From Lichenostomus cassidix (Eukaryota; Chordata; Aves; Passeriformes; Meliphagidae), in assembly GCA_008360975.2 (NCBI GenBank), contig CM039184.1:47067797-47131796 (forward strand): a stretch of DNA of 64,000 bases. The letters run 5' to 3'. The notes under the pieces were generated by a model. The model searched no databases, had not been told where the DNA came from, and was given only the letters and a program-made list of their open reading frames with translations. A program made the position numbers and the translations under genes. Positions 50,701 through 63,761 of this stretch are shown piece by piece; the stretch's first letter is position 1; the number at the start of each line of letters is the position of its first letter.

Positions 50701-53194
50701 TAAAATCTCCCAAAATGAAGGAAACTGTGGTGCAATTACAATAATATCTAAATATAGTAAAGACAGTTTTTCTTCCTAGCTCACCATAACATTGGTTTAT
50801 ATAACAAGAATAAGAAAGAAGGACCCATATATTCTATTTTTTTATCTAATTTTCAAGATCTTCATTTAATGAGATGTGCTAAATAAGTTGGACTGCAAAG
50901 GGCAATTCTTCTGTTTATGTGGTCCACTTCCACTAATAAGAAGAGTCTGTGGATTGGCTTGGTGTCCTTTTTCTCCATATTTATTTTTTTTCCAAATGAT
51001 ATTGTTAAAGGAGATCAGGCAAACTGGGTCAGTTACAACTTTGAAGTACCCCAGGAAGTACAGTACTTTATTTTCATTTAATAGCCCTTTGGATCTGTAT
51101 AAAATATCCCACTTCTTAGTGACATGATTTTGTTTTGGATGCCTTACCATGACAGTTTTCCAGACCATGCTTAAATTAATCCTGACCCTATATTTGTGGT
51201 TTTGAAAGTCAGTGTAGTTGAGTTTTGTAATTAGACCCTCCAAGGTAGCAGGAAGCTAGAGCTTTGGCTCCTTAGTTAGCAGCTGTGCACCCAGCTGGGC
51301 ATGTTTATTATAAATGAGGACAACTCCTCAAATTTCCATTCTCGGCATGATCATGCTTGGCTTCAGCCTCTGTTTCTGGAAGTCACTGAAGATAAGCATT
51401 AAAGGCAGTCTCAATGTTGGCCCATAAAGATTTGGTTGACATAATGTACCATAATGATATGTTTCTAATCAGGCTATTTAGCATTATCAAATGATCATTT
51501 TTAAAAATGAATCATAACTTGTCATTTGAATATAAATGTAACCTAACTCAGACAACTCTCTGTATAATGAGTCTATGCAGTATAGCAACTGAATGTGAAA
51601 TTAAATATTTGCCTAAAGCATTAAGGTGATAACAAAACAATGGGACATTGTTGACCCATGGAGAAAGAATGTCACTGCTCATTTGAAGAAAAAAATTGCT
51701 TGTATTTCAATCTCATTATAAAAACTGGGAAATGTGCTCTATGGCATTATTCACAAAAATGCATAGCATTTTATTGTCTCACACCTAATTTGGAACATTT
51801 AAGTGAGATTTAAGGAATACATAGGCCCAGTACTGCTTCTTAATATGGGAGGATTTCATCATTAATAGCTATAGATAAGATATAAACTTCTGTTAAAAAA
51901 AAAAAAAAGTTATGGAAAAAAACTAAATTTAAAACTAGTTTTTACTGAAGTCTCTGGAGCACCTTTTTGTAGAGCTGGAGGTTTTTATTTCAGGTGATAT
52001 TTTTACATGTTCTGAAAATTATTCTTTTCCACTCTCCTTTCTGTTTAATTCTCTAACAGGCAATCTTTCCCTCTGCACCTCCTAGCACTTTCACTGCTTT
52101 TTTGCATGATTCATTGAGCTTTTTGTCTCACATATTTCATCCAAGTGTAACAAATCCCCTCAAGCCAGCATTGGTCTAGAAAAGACTGAGGATGGAAAAG
52201 CAAGTTATTTCATATTGGGGTAGGGACTTTAGATTATTGTTCTGCATTATAATAACAACGAATTTGTCTACTTAGATTTATTTTCTTTTAAATTAGAGTT
52301 GAGATGAACTCTAGATTTCTCAGGCAAAATCTCATCAGGGTAAATGAGAACTTTGCAGCTGATTTCTGGGAAGCTAGGTTTTCCCTCAATTTCTTTTCTC
52401 TTTAAGTTTCTAAGATATAAATTTCTGTTCTGTTGATCTAATTTGCTGCATTCTCCTTTTCTCTTTCTCCACAGTTACTTGTACAGATCAATGGAACACA
52501 AAGGTGTTTTCTTCCAAGGTGATTTCCATGCTATTGAAAGCACTTTCTTCCCTAGAAATATGCCTCCCAATGATCAGGTAGTCTCAATCAACTATTTCAG
52601 AACTTTTACTACCCATCATATCATATCCAGTATGAAAATGTATTTGGTGTACTGCTCTGTTAGGAATATATCTGGTCCAACACACAGTTTATTATCTCTC
52701 CTCAACAGTAAGCTCTGGTCAGTGTCCATTCAGTTGTATGTCCTAAGTCCATCACCATCACTGAACTAATACAGGTAACTCTAAACATGACCATAAGAAA
52801 ACCAAACTGGTAAGCTTTCCAGAAGAAAAAAGGTATTTTGTTTCTACCTCTTTACAAGAAGAAGAGTTTAAAGGTGTTGATCCTTTGGATATAACTGTTA
52901 AAATTTAGTGTTATGTGCTCCTAGGTTGGACACTCTCAACTACAGATAATATGAATTTAGCACTAACATCACACTTTCTTTTAATGCAGTAAAAATTCTT
53001 GGATGGCAGCCAGCCTCTCTACCTCATGAAACCAGCCTCTATGATTACCTATGTAGTAGAAATCTAATTATATGTTACAACATAATGCCTAAAAGATGAG
53101 TAAAGTGGCTGAGAGCATACACTCTCCACACGTGCAAAGTTTGGCCCCACTCAATGCTTCTTTAACATTACTGATGAAAATGTGCTTTTTCTCC

Positions 53195-53275
53195 CAGAGA
53201 TAAATATGGTCCCATAGGCCAAATTCTCCTAGGATTTACATGCAATGCAGACTCTCTGGGCCAAATAGCTAGAAT
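53195..53275. repeat. Possible ancient amniote interspersed repeat
   Basis: GGCCAAATTCTCCTAGGATT, followed by TTACATGCAATGC and a second GGGCCAAAT, recalls ancient amniote repeats that carry GGCCAGATTCTG and TTTACACC-like ends. The similarity is weak. Confidence 0.3.
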
Positions 53276-55256
53276 ATGCTCCTTTACCATATTGTGCCTT
53301 AGAAAAATTCTCTTTTTCTATCATACATCTTAGAAATAAGATATATTTCACTTTGGAAAGGTGACGTTGCTCTTATGCGTCCCAGCAAAACCTGTCATCA
53401 GCTTGGCAGATACAAATTAAACCAAGAAAAAGCATGTAAGTATTAATGTAGGCCACTATTCATATAGGTCACAGTCTGAAAAAACAATCCACAAAATTGT
53501 ACTGAAGTTTTTTTTCTGCTTCCATCCCTAATTCAGTTACTGCAACACAGCTGAGGGCCTTACTTGATAATTTTTCATTATAAAAAGCTCTGAGATAATA
53601 AAAGTAGGTGACTGTTGTGAGGAAGATAGATCTTATATTCAGCTAAGGTGGTGATTTCAACTTCTTTGTATAAGTATCATCTGCAAGGGGTTATGTCCTG
53701 GTATTTAGTAAACTTCAATCTCATAGCAGTAATTTTGCTGTGTTGACCCTAAGAGCTGACAGAACACAGGCTGTCAATGACAGGTCTCAAATGCATTTGC
53801 AACATACACAAATCCAAAATTAGTTTGCCATGTTTTAATTCTGTGTTAATACTGTATTAGTGCTGGCATTTATATTACATTTATTATCTGCTTGAAGCAC
53901 TAAGTACCTTTAGCATGTTCAACAATTGAAATACCTTTGTATTCCCTAGTACATCAAGCCACTGGATTTTAATTATTAGTTCCTGAAACGTTGGTTTGAT
54001 GTTTAATAGGACACATCTCTGTTTCACCTCAATTTTTTCATTTAATTTCACATTTATGCTTGACATCTTCCATGCTTCCTTTCTCCGTATTTGTGGGATT
54101 TGTCATTCTCAGCAATATTTGTGCTAAAAGTATTTTGAAACTTATGATGTAGAAAAATAGTGGCTGTGTTTTATCTCCACATATATACTACCAGCTTCAT
54201 TTCTTCCACTTGAGTCTCTCAAATCTATGACTAGGTTAAGAAAAGCTCTCATTACTCCTACAGCTCTCTTGACCTTTCCATATGCCTTTTAATTTACTCA
54301 GTCATTTCACACTTGAGCTGTTGTTTTGGGAGAATGCAAAACATAGCATATTGCTGTAACTAGTTTATTCTCTGAGACCAACTCAGCCTGAACACCGAAT
54401 GACACTGCAGCCTTAGGAATGACCAGGTCACTATTGTTTTCACTCAAGTAACAAGCAAGTCCATGCCTATATGAAAACCAGCCATGGGAGAACATGCATA
54501 AGGGAATGTTTTGACTCCTCTGCCTTTTCTCATAGCATGCAGTGCACCAGCTGCAAGGAAACCCCAAACTTTTCCTCTCCACATTGAATTTGCTGGCTCA
54601 TTTAAGTTGGTATTACAACATTTTTTTACCCTTCTCCTTTGACCCAAATGAAAAAGGAATGAAGCAGTCTCATTCCTTATGGCTGCTGCTCATAAGGAAG
54701 GCACAGGTTTCTCATTTCACAGACTTTTCATTTCACATTTCTGCTGGTTTCATCTAATCTGTGCCTGTTATTTTAATAGCCCAGTTAATGCATTCTTCAA
54801 GCCAGATTTAAGTTGTGCCCATAATATTCTACTTCTCTTCATATGACTAGCTCTTTCACTCTCCTATTTACTTGGTTAAACATCTTCCCATTTTTACATA
54901 TTCATTTTAACATCCTTTTATTACTGAGTTTACATTATTGTATATTAATGTCTATAAACTCCCCATTGATCTGTCATACAGCACATTTCCACCACAAAAA
55001 CCCCACCCAAGTCATTGTTAAAATTTACTCTATCTTTTTGTTTGCATCCTCTCTATGTATATAGTTGTTAGAGAGGCACATTCATGTATGACTTCAGTTT
55101 GCTTGAATAGGGTCATCTGACTGTAAGAGGTTCTTCTAACATTAGAATACCCAAAAAACTGAGTTAGTGATGCACTCAGATAATTTTTAGAAGTCTTCCC
55201 TCCCCATTCAATATATTAAACCAGGAATTGAAAGAGTCTCACAGGAGACAGGGAAG

Positions 55257-55818
55257 TTGAATCACATGGGATGGTTTGGGCTGAAAGAGACCTTAAAAAT
55301 CATCTAGTTCCTCATAAATCTGTCAATGTCCCTTCCCTCCAGCATGTTGACTGCAACACTCAGCTTGGTACTGTGAGCAAACCTGCTGAGGATGCACTCC
55401 ATCCCACAGTCCATGTTTCCAGCAAAGATGTTAAACAGTGCCAACACTGACTCCTAGGGAACACCACACACCACTGGTTTCCACTTGGACTTTGAGCCTT
55501 TTACTGCAACTGCTTGAGCATGGCCAATGAACCAATTCCTTATCAGTCAAGTGGTCCATCCATCGAATCCACACATCTCCAGTTTAGACAGGAATGTCAT
55601 GTGGGACAGTGTCAAATGCTTTGCACAAGTCCACACAGACAATGCCAGTTGCTTTTTCCTTATCCACCAACATTGTTACCTTGTTGTTGGAGGCCATCAG
55701 ATTTGTCAGGAACAATTTGCTGAAGCCACGTTGGCTGTGAGAAATCACCTCATTATTTTCCATGTGCCTTAGTACAGTTTCCAGGAGCATTTGCTCCATG
55801 ATCTTGCAGGGCAAGAGG
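55257..55818 (-). mobile_element. CR1 LINE, reverse-transcriptase segment plus 3' end
   Basis: The left end (about 55262-55310, GGTTTGGGCTGAAAGAGACC) is a CR1 3' terminus in reverse complement. It joins directly to part of the RT domain. The minus-strand frame 55814-55584 reads IMEQMLLETVLRHM, then a HGF-like SQRGF, LTNL, VTMLVDKEKA and DLCKAFDTVPHD, matching non-LTR RT motifs of CR1. The region between RT and the 3' end is deleted, and the remaining frame is short and decayed, so the copy is dead. It abuts an opposite-strand CR1 piece on the right. Confidence 0.88.
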
Positions 55819-56165
55819 GAGTGTCACACTCTCTGTCAATGACCAGCCAGAGGGTATGGAGCTCTACCCAGGGATGGATGAGGAGACAGACAAGAGCTCA
55901 TGGGTCAGGATGAAATAAAGGGCAGGGACAGGAGACTTCATAGTGGGAGTCTGCAACAGCCCACCTGGGCCAAGCTGGCTGCACAGGCAGAGGGTGAAAG
56001 TAAGGATGGGTAACCTTGGAGGGACACAGAGAGACTCCTACCAGCCAGCGATGAGGTTAGGAAAGATAATGCCCTGAGAGAATTAAATATGACCAGGGAC
56101 ATCAAGGGCAACAAAAAAACTTTCTATAGATATGTCAGTGTTAAAAGGAAGACTAGAGATCTGTC
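55819..56165 (+). mobile_element. CR1 LINE, endonuclease/linker segment, inverted
   Basis: The plus strand resembles the CR1 ORF2 endonuclease-to-RT linker region: GAGCTCTACCCAGGGATGGA, then ATGGGTCAGGAT, GTGGGAGTCTGCAACAGCC, and finally GACATCAAGGGCAACAA with TATGTCAGTGTTAAAAGGAA. It is frame-disrupted. It is oriented opposite to the CR1 RT piece immediately to its left; see the separate finding. The right end is approximate. Confidence 0.75.
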
Positions 56166-56400
56166 ACTACAATGGTCTTAGGCACTGTTCCAGCCCTGAC
56201 ACTTCTTCCTTGTTCTTACATCCAGGACAGCATCACCCCAGGCTGGTCCTTCCAGCACCTGGGTTGTCCCTGACACCCTTCAGAAAACTCCCCAGTGCCC
56301 TTCCCTTTGCAGCAGGTGCCAGGAGAACTGGTGCCAGTGACCAGGAACTCAGCTGTGCCAGGAACACTGTGGTTCTGTATCCACATATGGTGCTCTAGTT
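56166..56400. other. GC-richer unassigned segment beside the inverted CR1
   Basis: About 235 bases, noticeably richer in G and C than its surroundings, with a chance-looking 88-codon frame (56132-56398) that starts inside the LINE. It is not clearly CR1 and I do not recognise it. It may be another degraded repeat. Confidence 0.4.
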
Positions 56401-59400
56401 CAAAGGTAGAAACCAGGAATATGAGACAGGGCTAGCAGATCAAATATATTACTTATTTCCTAGAAACACCTTGAAATTAAGGCTGCTTTGTCCAGGTTGC
56501 TGTTTGGTTAAGGATTTTCTTTTTTTTTTTTTGTCCTTTTGACTGTAGCAATAAAGTATGAGGGTCAGAACCCCCCCTCTTCTGGAACTGACCTTCCTCT
56601 CACCAGCATAAATGCATCTGGGATCAGTTTCAACTTATTTGGCCTTGGGCCAGCTTGGCCATTCAGGATTTCAGAACTCATGCTGTCGTCATGTACAGTA
56701 ATTGTACTCCTCTCAGCTTTCATTTTGTGAGACCAAGTATGCCAAGCTTCTGTAGTTCTGATTTCTTTCCTTTTAGGATACATTTCTACCTTTAAAAGTA
56801 CCCCAATTACAACAGAGAATAGTTACAAATGATCAACATGACAGTAAGGGGAAATAATGTGGTACAGCATTTGAATCAAAATGTCTTTAACTGTGTTATG
56901 TGTCTGGTTTTTTGTCTATTTTCCTGACTTTTTTTCATTGTCTCCTAATGTGTGGGAGGCAGACACCTCTAAATCCTTTTAGGCAGCCATCACTATGAAT
57001 TTTACTTTATTATTTTTTCCTTATGGCTTAATACTATTTTGATAGTGATAACAATTTGGTTGGTTGCAAAATCAAATGCACATTGTTATTAGAACTACTG
57101 ACTTTTTCATTCTCATGTGTTAATTTATTGTGCTATTCTTTGGAGCTTTGTAATTTCCATACTTTTTTCTTTTAAAACTATCATTAATTTATCATTATAA
57201 CACCTTCTGCAGCTTTCTTTTGTGAATGCAGCCCCCTGCATGACAAAGAAATTGTATCTTTGTATTCTGATTTGGTTTTGCAGTGAAACATCAGGAAGAA
57301 AATATCAAGTGCACAAAGAAAGAAGAAAAATATATGGAAATTACAAACAAATAATCATATTTCATTATGCTATTTTATCTCTTGTGAATTACATTAATAG
57401 ACTGTAAGCTCTAAAGCACGATGAATTATTGTTTTATGCTTTATAGAAATATTATTTTATACTAAAGAAACAGTAGTATAACTGACACAGGAGGAAAGAC
57501 TTAGTATAATCTCCCATCCTGCACTGCATGTGAATACCCTTACATTAATCAGTACTCATCATAAACAATAGGGCTCTTCAGATATTGCAAAAATGTTTAT
57601 ATGTCCAGTGCCAAAATAGTACCATGTGTTTAGCACTTCAGTCATATTAAATGCTGTGAATCGGGATATGCTTTCAAATATTCTATTATAAATCTGGCCT
57701 TAAGTTTTGCAGAATCAGAGCCATGCCCAACACGTCTCCTTCCTTTTTCACTTAGACAACAGAAACATTGACCTACAATATGGCAAATTAGGATATTACC
57801 AGAATAATGACATTTTTTGGTTTCGTGCATTTAGAAACTCAAGCGTAGTCTTCAGCTGGAAAAGCATTGTGTATTATATTTCCTTTGAAATTTTCCTCCT
57901 TAATGAAGAAGGAAAAGATTGTTATGATCAGCTGTTCCAAAATTAGATAACCTAGAGCAAACAGGAAAAATCTATACTGAGTTTAAAGAGGCCATAATTT
58001 GCACTACTGTAGGGAGTTCCTGAAATAAACACGCTGCATTCATTTCTCTGCGCTAGACTGTAGATTCATACCCACTCAGACACTAAGTGCCTACTTGTCA
58101 GAACTCCTGAACACTGCAAACACAAGCTGAAACCAAAAGGAGCTGTGATTGTGCAGACTCTATCAAAACACAGGAAAATTAAAATCTTTACTCACAGAAC
58201 AGTTAGAGTCAGACTGTAGCTGCTCCAGCACAAGTGTGTACCACTACACCTATGTCCTATCAGTGCCTGAGGTATCTACATTTCATTCAACTTGGTTTGA
58301 TAAAGAAGTGGCAGTGAGAGAATATGATATTCTTTGTTCTGATGACAGCAAAAAGGTGTGTAAAACCTGTGTTACATAAAAATTGTTGCTATAGCAAGTG
58401 ACCATATTATATGTCCTAATATTGAGGAGCTGAGTATTAATGAAATATAGCCTGACTTCACTGCAAGGAAACCATATGATGCCAGATATATATGTTTGTT
58501 CTGTCAAGCTGTTCATTTTAGCAGGCTCTGGGAAATTGCTGCTTGAGAATAAGAAAGAAATGAGCAGCTGAGCAGAACATCAATAAGCAGTACTTCTATG
58601 GAGATGACTTCACATTGATCAACATTTAAAAGATGTTTTTTTAAAAAGATAAATGAATGAAGAAGGAAAAAAATAGTACATTCAAATGCTAAATACAGCC
58701 TACACTGAGAAAAGTGAGAAAAATGTCATTGTCATACTTGGAATACACTTGCATAACTGTTCAGGATATTAGGCCTAATTAACAGCATGTGAACAGATTC
58801 TTGCTACGGGGGTGTTTATAGGCAGAATATGTTAAATGTAGCATTTGATACATTGAAGTTAGAATTCAGTTAGATTTAGGCTAGTGTAAATTTACATAGA
58901 AGATATATTTCTGCTCTGAGAAGGAACTATGAACTAAGTACTTTTTGAATGGTAATTCTGAGTGCTAATCTTAATAATGAAAAACAAATGGTGTACTTTT
59001 CATGGAATAAATCCAAAAATATAAAATATCAAATTATTCTCAAGTGTGTTTGGGTAAAAAAATACTATTGAAATATTCTAACAATGCCAGACTGGTTTAT
59101 AATTCTTTCTTTTTGTTTTGCTTAAACATAGTACAGGGAATACTCCAAACTGCTACAGTATGAAAGCACAGGCATCATCTTAACTTTCATAAGTGAAAAG
59201 TGACTCTGGACCCAAAGGGCTTGTCAGGTAAAGCTAATGCAGCTGTTGACATGAATAATTCAAACAAATCACCCCAGCCACAGTATGACTGAGCTGACTT
59301 CACAGTGGTAATCTCCATAAATGCTGCCAGAAAACAGATATGTTAACTGCTAGTGACTGAAACTTCCAGTCCTTGGGAAGCAAAAGTTGCTGAATTCTTT

Positions 59401-60588
59401 CTTGATTAACCTGACTAACAAAACTTCTCACCAGGGCTTTTTTTCCTGAGAATGCATCCTTTTTGAAACCTTAATAACTACTTTCTATGTTTCAAATGCT
59501 ATTTAAATTAGACCCATGAGTTACTATGGACTTTAAAGAAAGTTCCCAAATTCCCAAAATCAAGTGTGCAGGCTAATTTCCTCTGATTAAAGTCCCTGTA
59601 ATGCAACTAAATAATCCTTAGTCCTAATCTACATGTATACAATACTGTTTAGGACCTGAATGTACAAATTCCCACAGCACTTTTCCATATATGAGTGCTT
59701 CTCTTTAACTGTGAGAATTAATTATACAAACACAAACATTTCTAAATTCTTGTAGGATAGAATTCCAATAATTTTGGAATAATGAAATGTTACATATAAA
59801 TACATAAGGTTTAAGAAAGATGAATTTTAGGACTGAAAGGAAAATGTGCCAAATGAGCTAATAAGGAACAAACGTAACATGTATATTGAAGTGTTCACTG
59901 GTAGGTGGAGGGAAAATAGACAAGTTCAAAGTCTTTAGAAAAATCATTACTTTGGAATGATGCTTTGCTGCCGACAGAGAAAAAGATGTAAAGGAACAAG
60001 TAAGATCTAAGAATCTTTAACAGGAAGATATTAGTAACTATGAAAATGACAGAAATGACAACCAAAAGCAAAGAAGGAATTGTGAAAGTGGCCAGGACTT
60101 CTAGGGTTACTGAACCACAGTACAGCCACGTTAGAAACATGATTCTTCTGGCATTTTGTTACACTCTTGTCTACAATTTTAATATAATTTTTTGGGTTGA
60201 TGACTGTTTGAAAGACAACATAATGATCTTAAATGCTTATTAGATGATTCCGGTAATTATTGTGGACCTGCTCATAGTAATCATCTGGAACTTCTTCTTC
60301 ATGATGAACTACTCTTCCTGCCTGATCCTGCAACTCACAACAAAGGACAAAGTCCCTTTGACCTCACTGGGAGTCTACCAGAATAATTTTCTCCTTACTA
60401 AAAAATTTCACCTGATTTATTCCCTTGCTAGGACTACAGAACTTTTTTATAATTCTCTCTCTAGGAAAGTATTTGTTCTTTTATTACACACTATCCTCCA
60501 CTTGATTGTTCATTTTCATAGAGAAATAAGATTTTTTTTTGCAATTTAATTTTAGAAGTGCTTATGTCTCCTTAATTTCATGTTATCC
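56401..60588. other. Non-coding region
   Basis: AT-rich with a poly(T) run at 56520-56533. Apart from the hydrophobic frames near 60040, nothing recognisable. Confidence 0.65.
60040..60372 (+). other. Hydrophobic open frames, possible decayed membrane-protein fragment
   Basis: Two frames abut at a TAG (60241-60243). The first (67 codons) ends ILLAFCYTLVYNFNIIFWVD. The second begins MIPVIIVDLLIVIIWNFFFM and is more GC-rich for about 130 bases. There is no matching donor at its end, and I know no family with this sequence. Hydrophobic frames arise easily from T-rich DNA. Confidence 0.2.
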
Positions 60589-60690
60589 ACAGAATCCCAG
60601 AATCCCAGAATCAGAGAATTAACTAGGTTGGAAAAGACCTTTGACATCATCGAGTCCAACTTATGACCAAACACCATCCAATCACATTGT
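60589..60690 (-). mobile_element. CR1 LINE, terminal 3' fragment
   Basis: The plus strand shows the reverse complement of a CR1 3' tail. It has repeated CCCAGAAT units (terminal octamer-type repeats), then a GGTTGGAAAAGACCTTTGAC stretch and ATCATCGAGTCCAAC. Only about 100 bases remain. This is the least diverged CR1 end in the window. Confidence 0.92.
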
Positions 60691-63529
60691 ATTGAATAAT
60701 TTTTTCCTTTTATTTATTTTTTAAATAATACTCAAGTGTGTCTTTAAAATTAGTCTATGGTGAAGAAAACTCTCACTTTCATCGCTCTCCTTCTCAGAAA
60801 CGCTAAATATTTTATTTAAAAATTTTACGAAACACAGTTTCACAACAGATTTCTGTAACATTTTTATATGTAAAACAGTTACCTTTACTTGGGTAAATAA
60901 TTTCAAAACCTGATTGAGCAATAAGCCAAGTAAATGTATTAATTCCTGATATCTTAATTTCCATTTCAGGACTGTCTGAACAGCAGTAAATGCATACTTT
61001 TCTCTACATGAATGTTTAATTAGGATGACCTCTTTGATCTACATGATGTGGTCCAGATGATTTTCCTGACCCTCTTTTCCCTCTCTCTCAGCATGATCCT
61101 CTCAGGTAAGTGGAGATTTATCATGTAGACTGGTCAAACCAGCACACCAACTGACTGCAGGGCAGGAAAGACTACAGTGAAAAGAAGTTTTTTATCTGAG
61201 GAACTTGTCCTGCCTGTGTCCCTCCAGGCTACTTCCAAAAGGGTGTCTGTTTTTGCTGCCTGATACTTGCACCAGTGTGCCTACCTAAGGGAATTTCCAA
61301 AAGAAATTCTCAGTAGCATGAATTCTTCAGCCTTATCTCAAAACACTCCTAACAGATAAGGAAACAGATCATGACATATTTTCACCTGCATTTTTTTTTC
61401 TTTGCTTAAAGCATCAGAAACCCTCACATATTTGAAGCTTAAGAATATTTACTTATGTATGTTAAGATTTACTTCTTTTCCATTCTACTGCCCTTAGATT
61501 TCACTCAAGTAGCATTGCAGGATGCTGCTGCAATACACAATGTAAACCTGTAAGAAGATGGCTCTTACTCCACAAAGCACAAATATGTTCTCCCTGTCCA
61601 TTTTCATAAAAAATTACCTTTGGAGTTTACATGGGCTATTTTCATCAACTCAAGCAAAGACTTTGTTAGGCCTAGCATATACTTATTCACAGAGGAAACC
61701 ATGAGCTGACCAAATAATAGGCAGCATACAGGAGCTTAGTACAGAAGTGACTGTAAGCATTTGGTATGAGGATTTTTCAAGTGTCACAGTGCTTGTCAGT
61801 CGGGCACTGCAGTGTCACAGCCATGCAATGCTCTGGCATAAGTTGTCTTATACATGGGCAAGCTATTACTCTGTATTACACAAAAGACAATGGACATGAG
61901 ATCTGTCCTCTTTGAAATCAGCAGAAACATTTAATCTGAGTCCTAAGGAGGAACAATTTCCCTACAGAAATGAACAAGAAAATGAAAACTGTCTCCTCTC
62001 ATATCCTAAGGAATTGAACCTAAAGAAACATATGACAAAATCATCAATAAACAATGATGCCCTGCTTTCTTGCCCAGCAGTTTGAATGTTTATTCTGGCC
62101 TTTAAGACCATTTCAAACAAAATAAACATGGAAAGAGACAGAATTTTATTAGTTTCTTACAGTTATTTTTTTTGAAACTATTAATTGGTTTCAGTAAGTG
62201 GTTAAGTGGTCAAGGAGGGGCACTGCAGAAATCTTTCCTGAAATCTGTCCTCCACATTTGTTTGCATGCCCCGTAACTTCCACAAAATTCTTAGGTTTGA
62301 AGCACAACACGTCTAGTTTTCCAGAAGACTTTTCTCAGTCTGGCCAAAACTCTCCATCTAACAGGTGGGTGGTGGATGTGCCTCCCCTAGCACTAGCCAT
62401 GTAAAAACTAAATGATTTCCATCTAAATACAGACTTAGGGTTAGCCTATAGGAAATGGAGTGATGAAAGTAGCACCATGGACAGACCCATTCCCCCTTCA
62501 AAGGCGTCTAAAACAGGTCAGATGAAGTGCTGTGTATGTTACTGCTTTAAAGCAGAGAAGTCTTCACTGGTGGTTTTAAGAGCCTGACCAAGCTTTGGAT
62601 GACTGGTCATCTTGATCACAGCACACTAGCGAGGAAGTGACAGACTGCAGCTATCTACCTACAAACTGATGATTTTTACCCCCAGGCCTGAAGTCACTCT
62701 TTTTCAAATGAAGAATGAGTTGGGCTCCTGCCTACACGGCACAATTAATGGTTGAACCCTTAACATTTAAGGGGTTATAAAAAACCAAAGCTAAAATGTT
62801 CCTATGTATGAACCACACAGCTTAACAGTCACACATAGACTTGGCACTGGTAGTCAGAGAAATGCAGCCAGGTTTAGGCCTCGGTTTTTGCTGGCAAATG
62901 CAATTGTACGTGTCTCATCCAACACATGAGCACAAATCTGGGCTCTAATATACTCCAGCAGCACAGCCTGGAAATACATGCACCAGAAATCTGGATGCAG
63001 GTGAGCTGCAGCTCTGGCTAGAAACAAATAAATAAAAATTAAAAACTCTACTGCTTAAATACAGGACAAATTGGGGTGCTTCACAGCCAAGAATCCAGAT
63101 TCTAAAGTGCTCCAAATCGGTGTCTGTCACCTGGGTCCTAAAGGCAGCTGACTTTTTTTCTGCTCTGAATCACCCCAATTCCATCGTCAAGCCAGAGAGC
63201 ATGTTTAGCATCTCTGAAAATCAAGATCCCAGTATGCCTTGCCAGTGAAGCCTCACAACATCAAATACAGCATTTGTGTCCCACCAGGACCTGTTAGATT
63301 TGTGCCGCCAGCACAGCCGAGCGCTGGTTTCTTTTGTGCCCTCAATTAAATGCCCTCTTCACTCATAGTAAAGGCATGCCGATAGAGGGAAGATGAGGGA
63401 AAATGCTGTCATATGCATCCTGCTGGATGCTACTCTTGGAAGGACGACCATCATTCTATCACTGCAAGTGTAGACCGAAGTGACAGTGTAAGAGAGGCAG
63501 AGGCATTTGGCGGAGGCTGGGAGATTTTC
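60691..63529. other. Non-coding region upstream of the CpG island
   Basis: The small exon-like segment at 61024-61105 is the only candidate. The rest has no recognised coding or repeat content. GC rises towards 63300. Confidence 0.65.
61024..61105 (+). other. Small exon-like segment with consensus splice sites
   Basis: It is preceded by TTTAATTAG and followed by the good donor CAG|GTAAGT. It encodes 27 codons, DDLFDLHDVVQMIFLTLFSL and onward, a predicted membrane helix. It lies 650 bases after another hydrophobic block. The gene is unrecognised. Confidence 0.25.
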
Positions 63530-63728
63530 AAGGGGGGGAAAAATAATTTCAAAGCGAAGCCAGCCAGCCGAAGCGAGGGGAGGAGCCGGGCAGGGGCTTG
63601 GCTCTTCCCTGGGCCGAGCCTGGCAGCGCGGCAGCGCTTTGCCAAGTGGCAGCCGGCTCCGGCAGCAGCTCAGCTCGAGGCCAGCGCGGCTGCGGCTCCG
63701 CGCCCCGCCGGGCGGAGCACCCAGCGCC

Positions 63729-63761
63729 GGGGGCGCTCGGGTCGGGTCGGGGGGCGCCGGG
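63729..63761 (+). promoter_or_regulatory. G-quadruplex-prone tract, plus strand
   Basis: Five G-runs (5, 3, 3, 6 and 3 bases at 63729, 63739, 63744, 63749 and 63759) with loops of two to five bases satisfy the usual G-quadruplex pattern. Confidence 0.7.

Larger units (their letters stand above)
37501..55256. other. Non-coding region, centre of the YIPF7-KCTD8 interval
   Basis: No supported gene. The longest frames (44012-44416, 134 codons; 48920-49261, 113 codons) show no domain, signal peptide or known motif and have AT-rich, chance-like composition. The 59-bp tandem duplication and the microsatellites listed separately lie here. Confidence 0.7.

Noticed and set aside
52443..52769. 108-codon frame starting close to an acceptor-like CTCTTTCTCCACAG
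   Set aside because: The acceptor is good, but no donor ends the frame and the peptide is not recognisable.
55514..55772. Plus-strand frames of 69-81 codons
   Set aside because: Antisense shadows of the minus-strand CR1 reverse-transcriptase segment.
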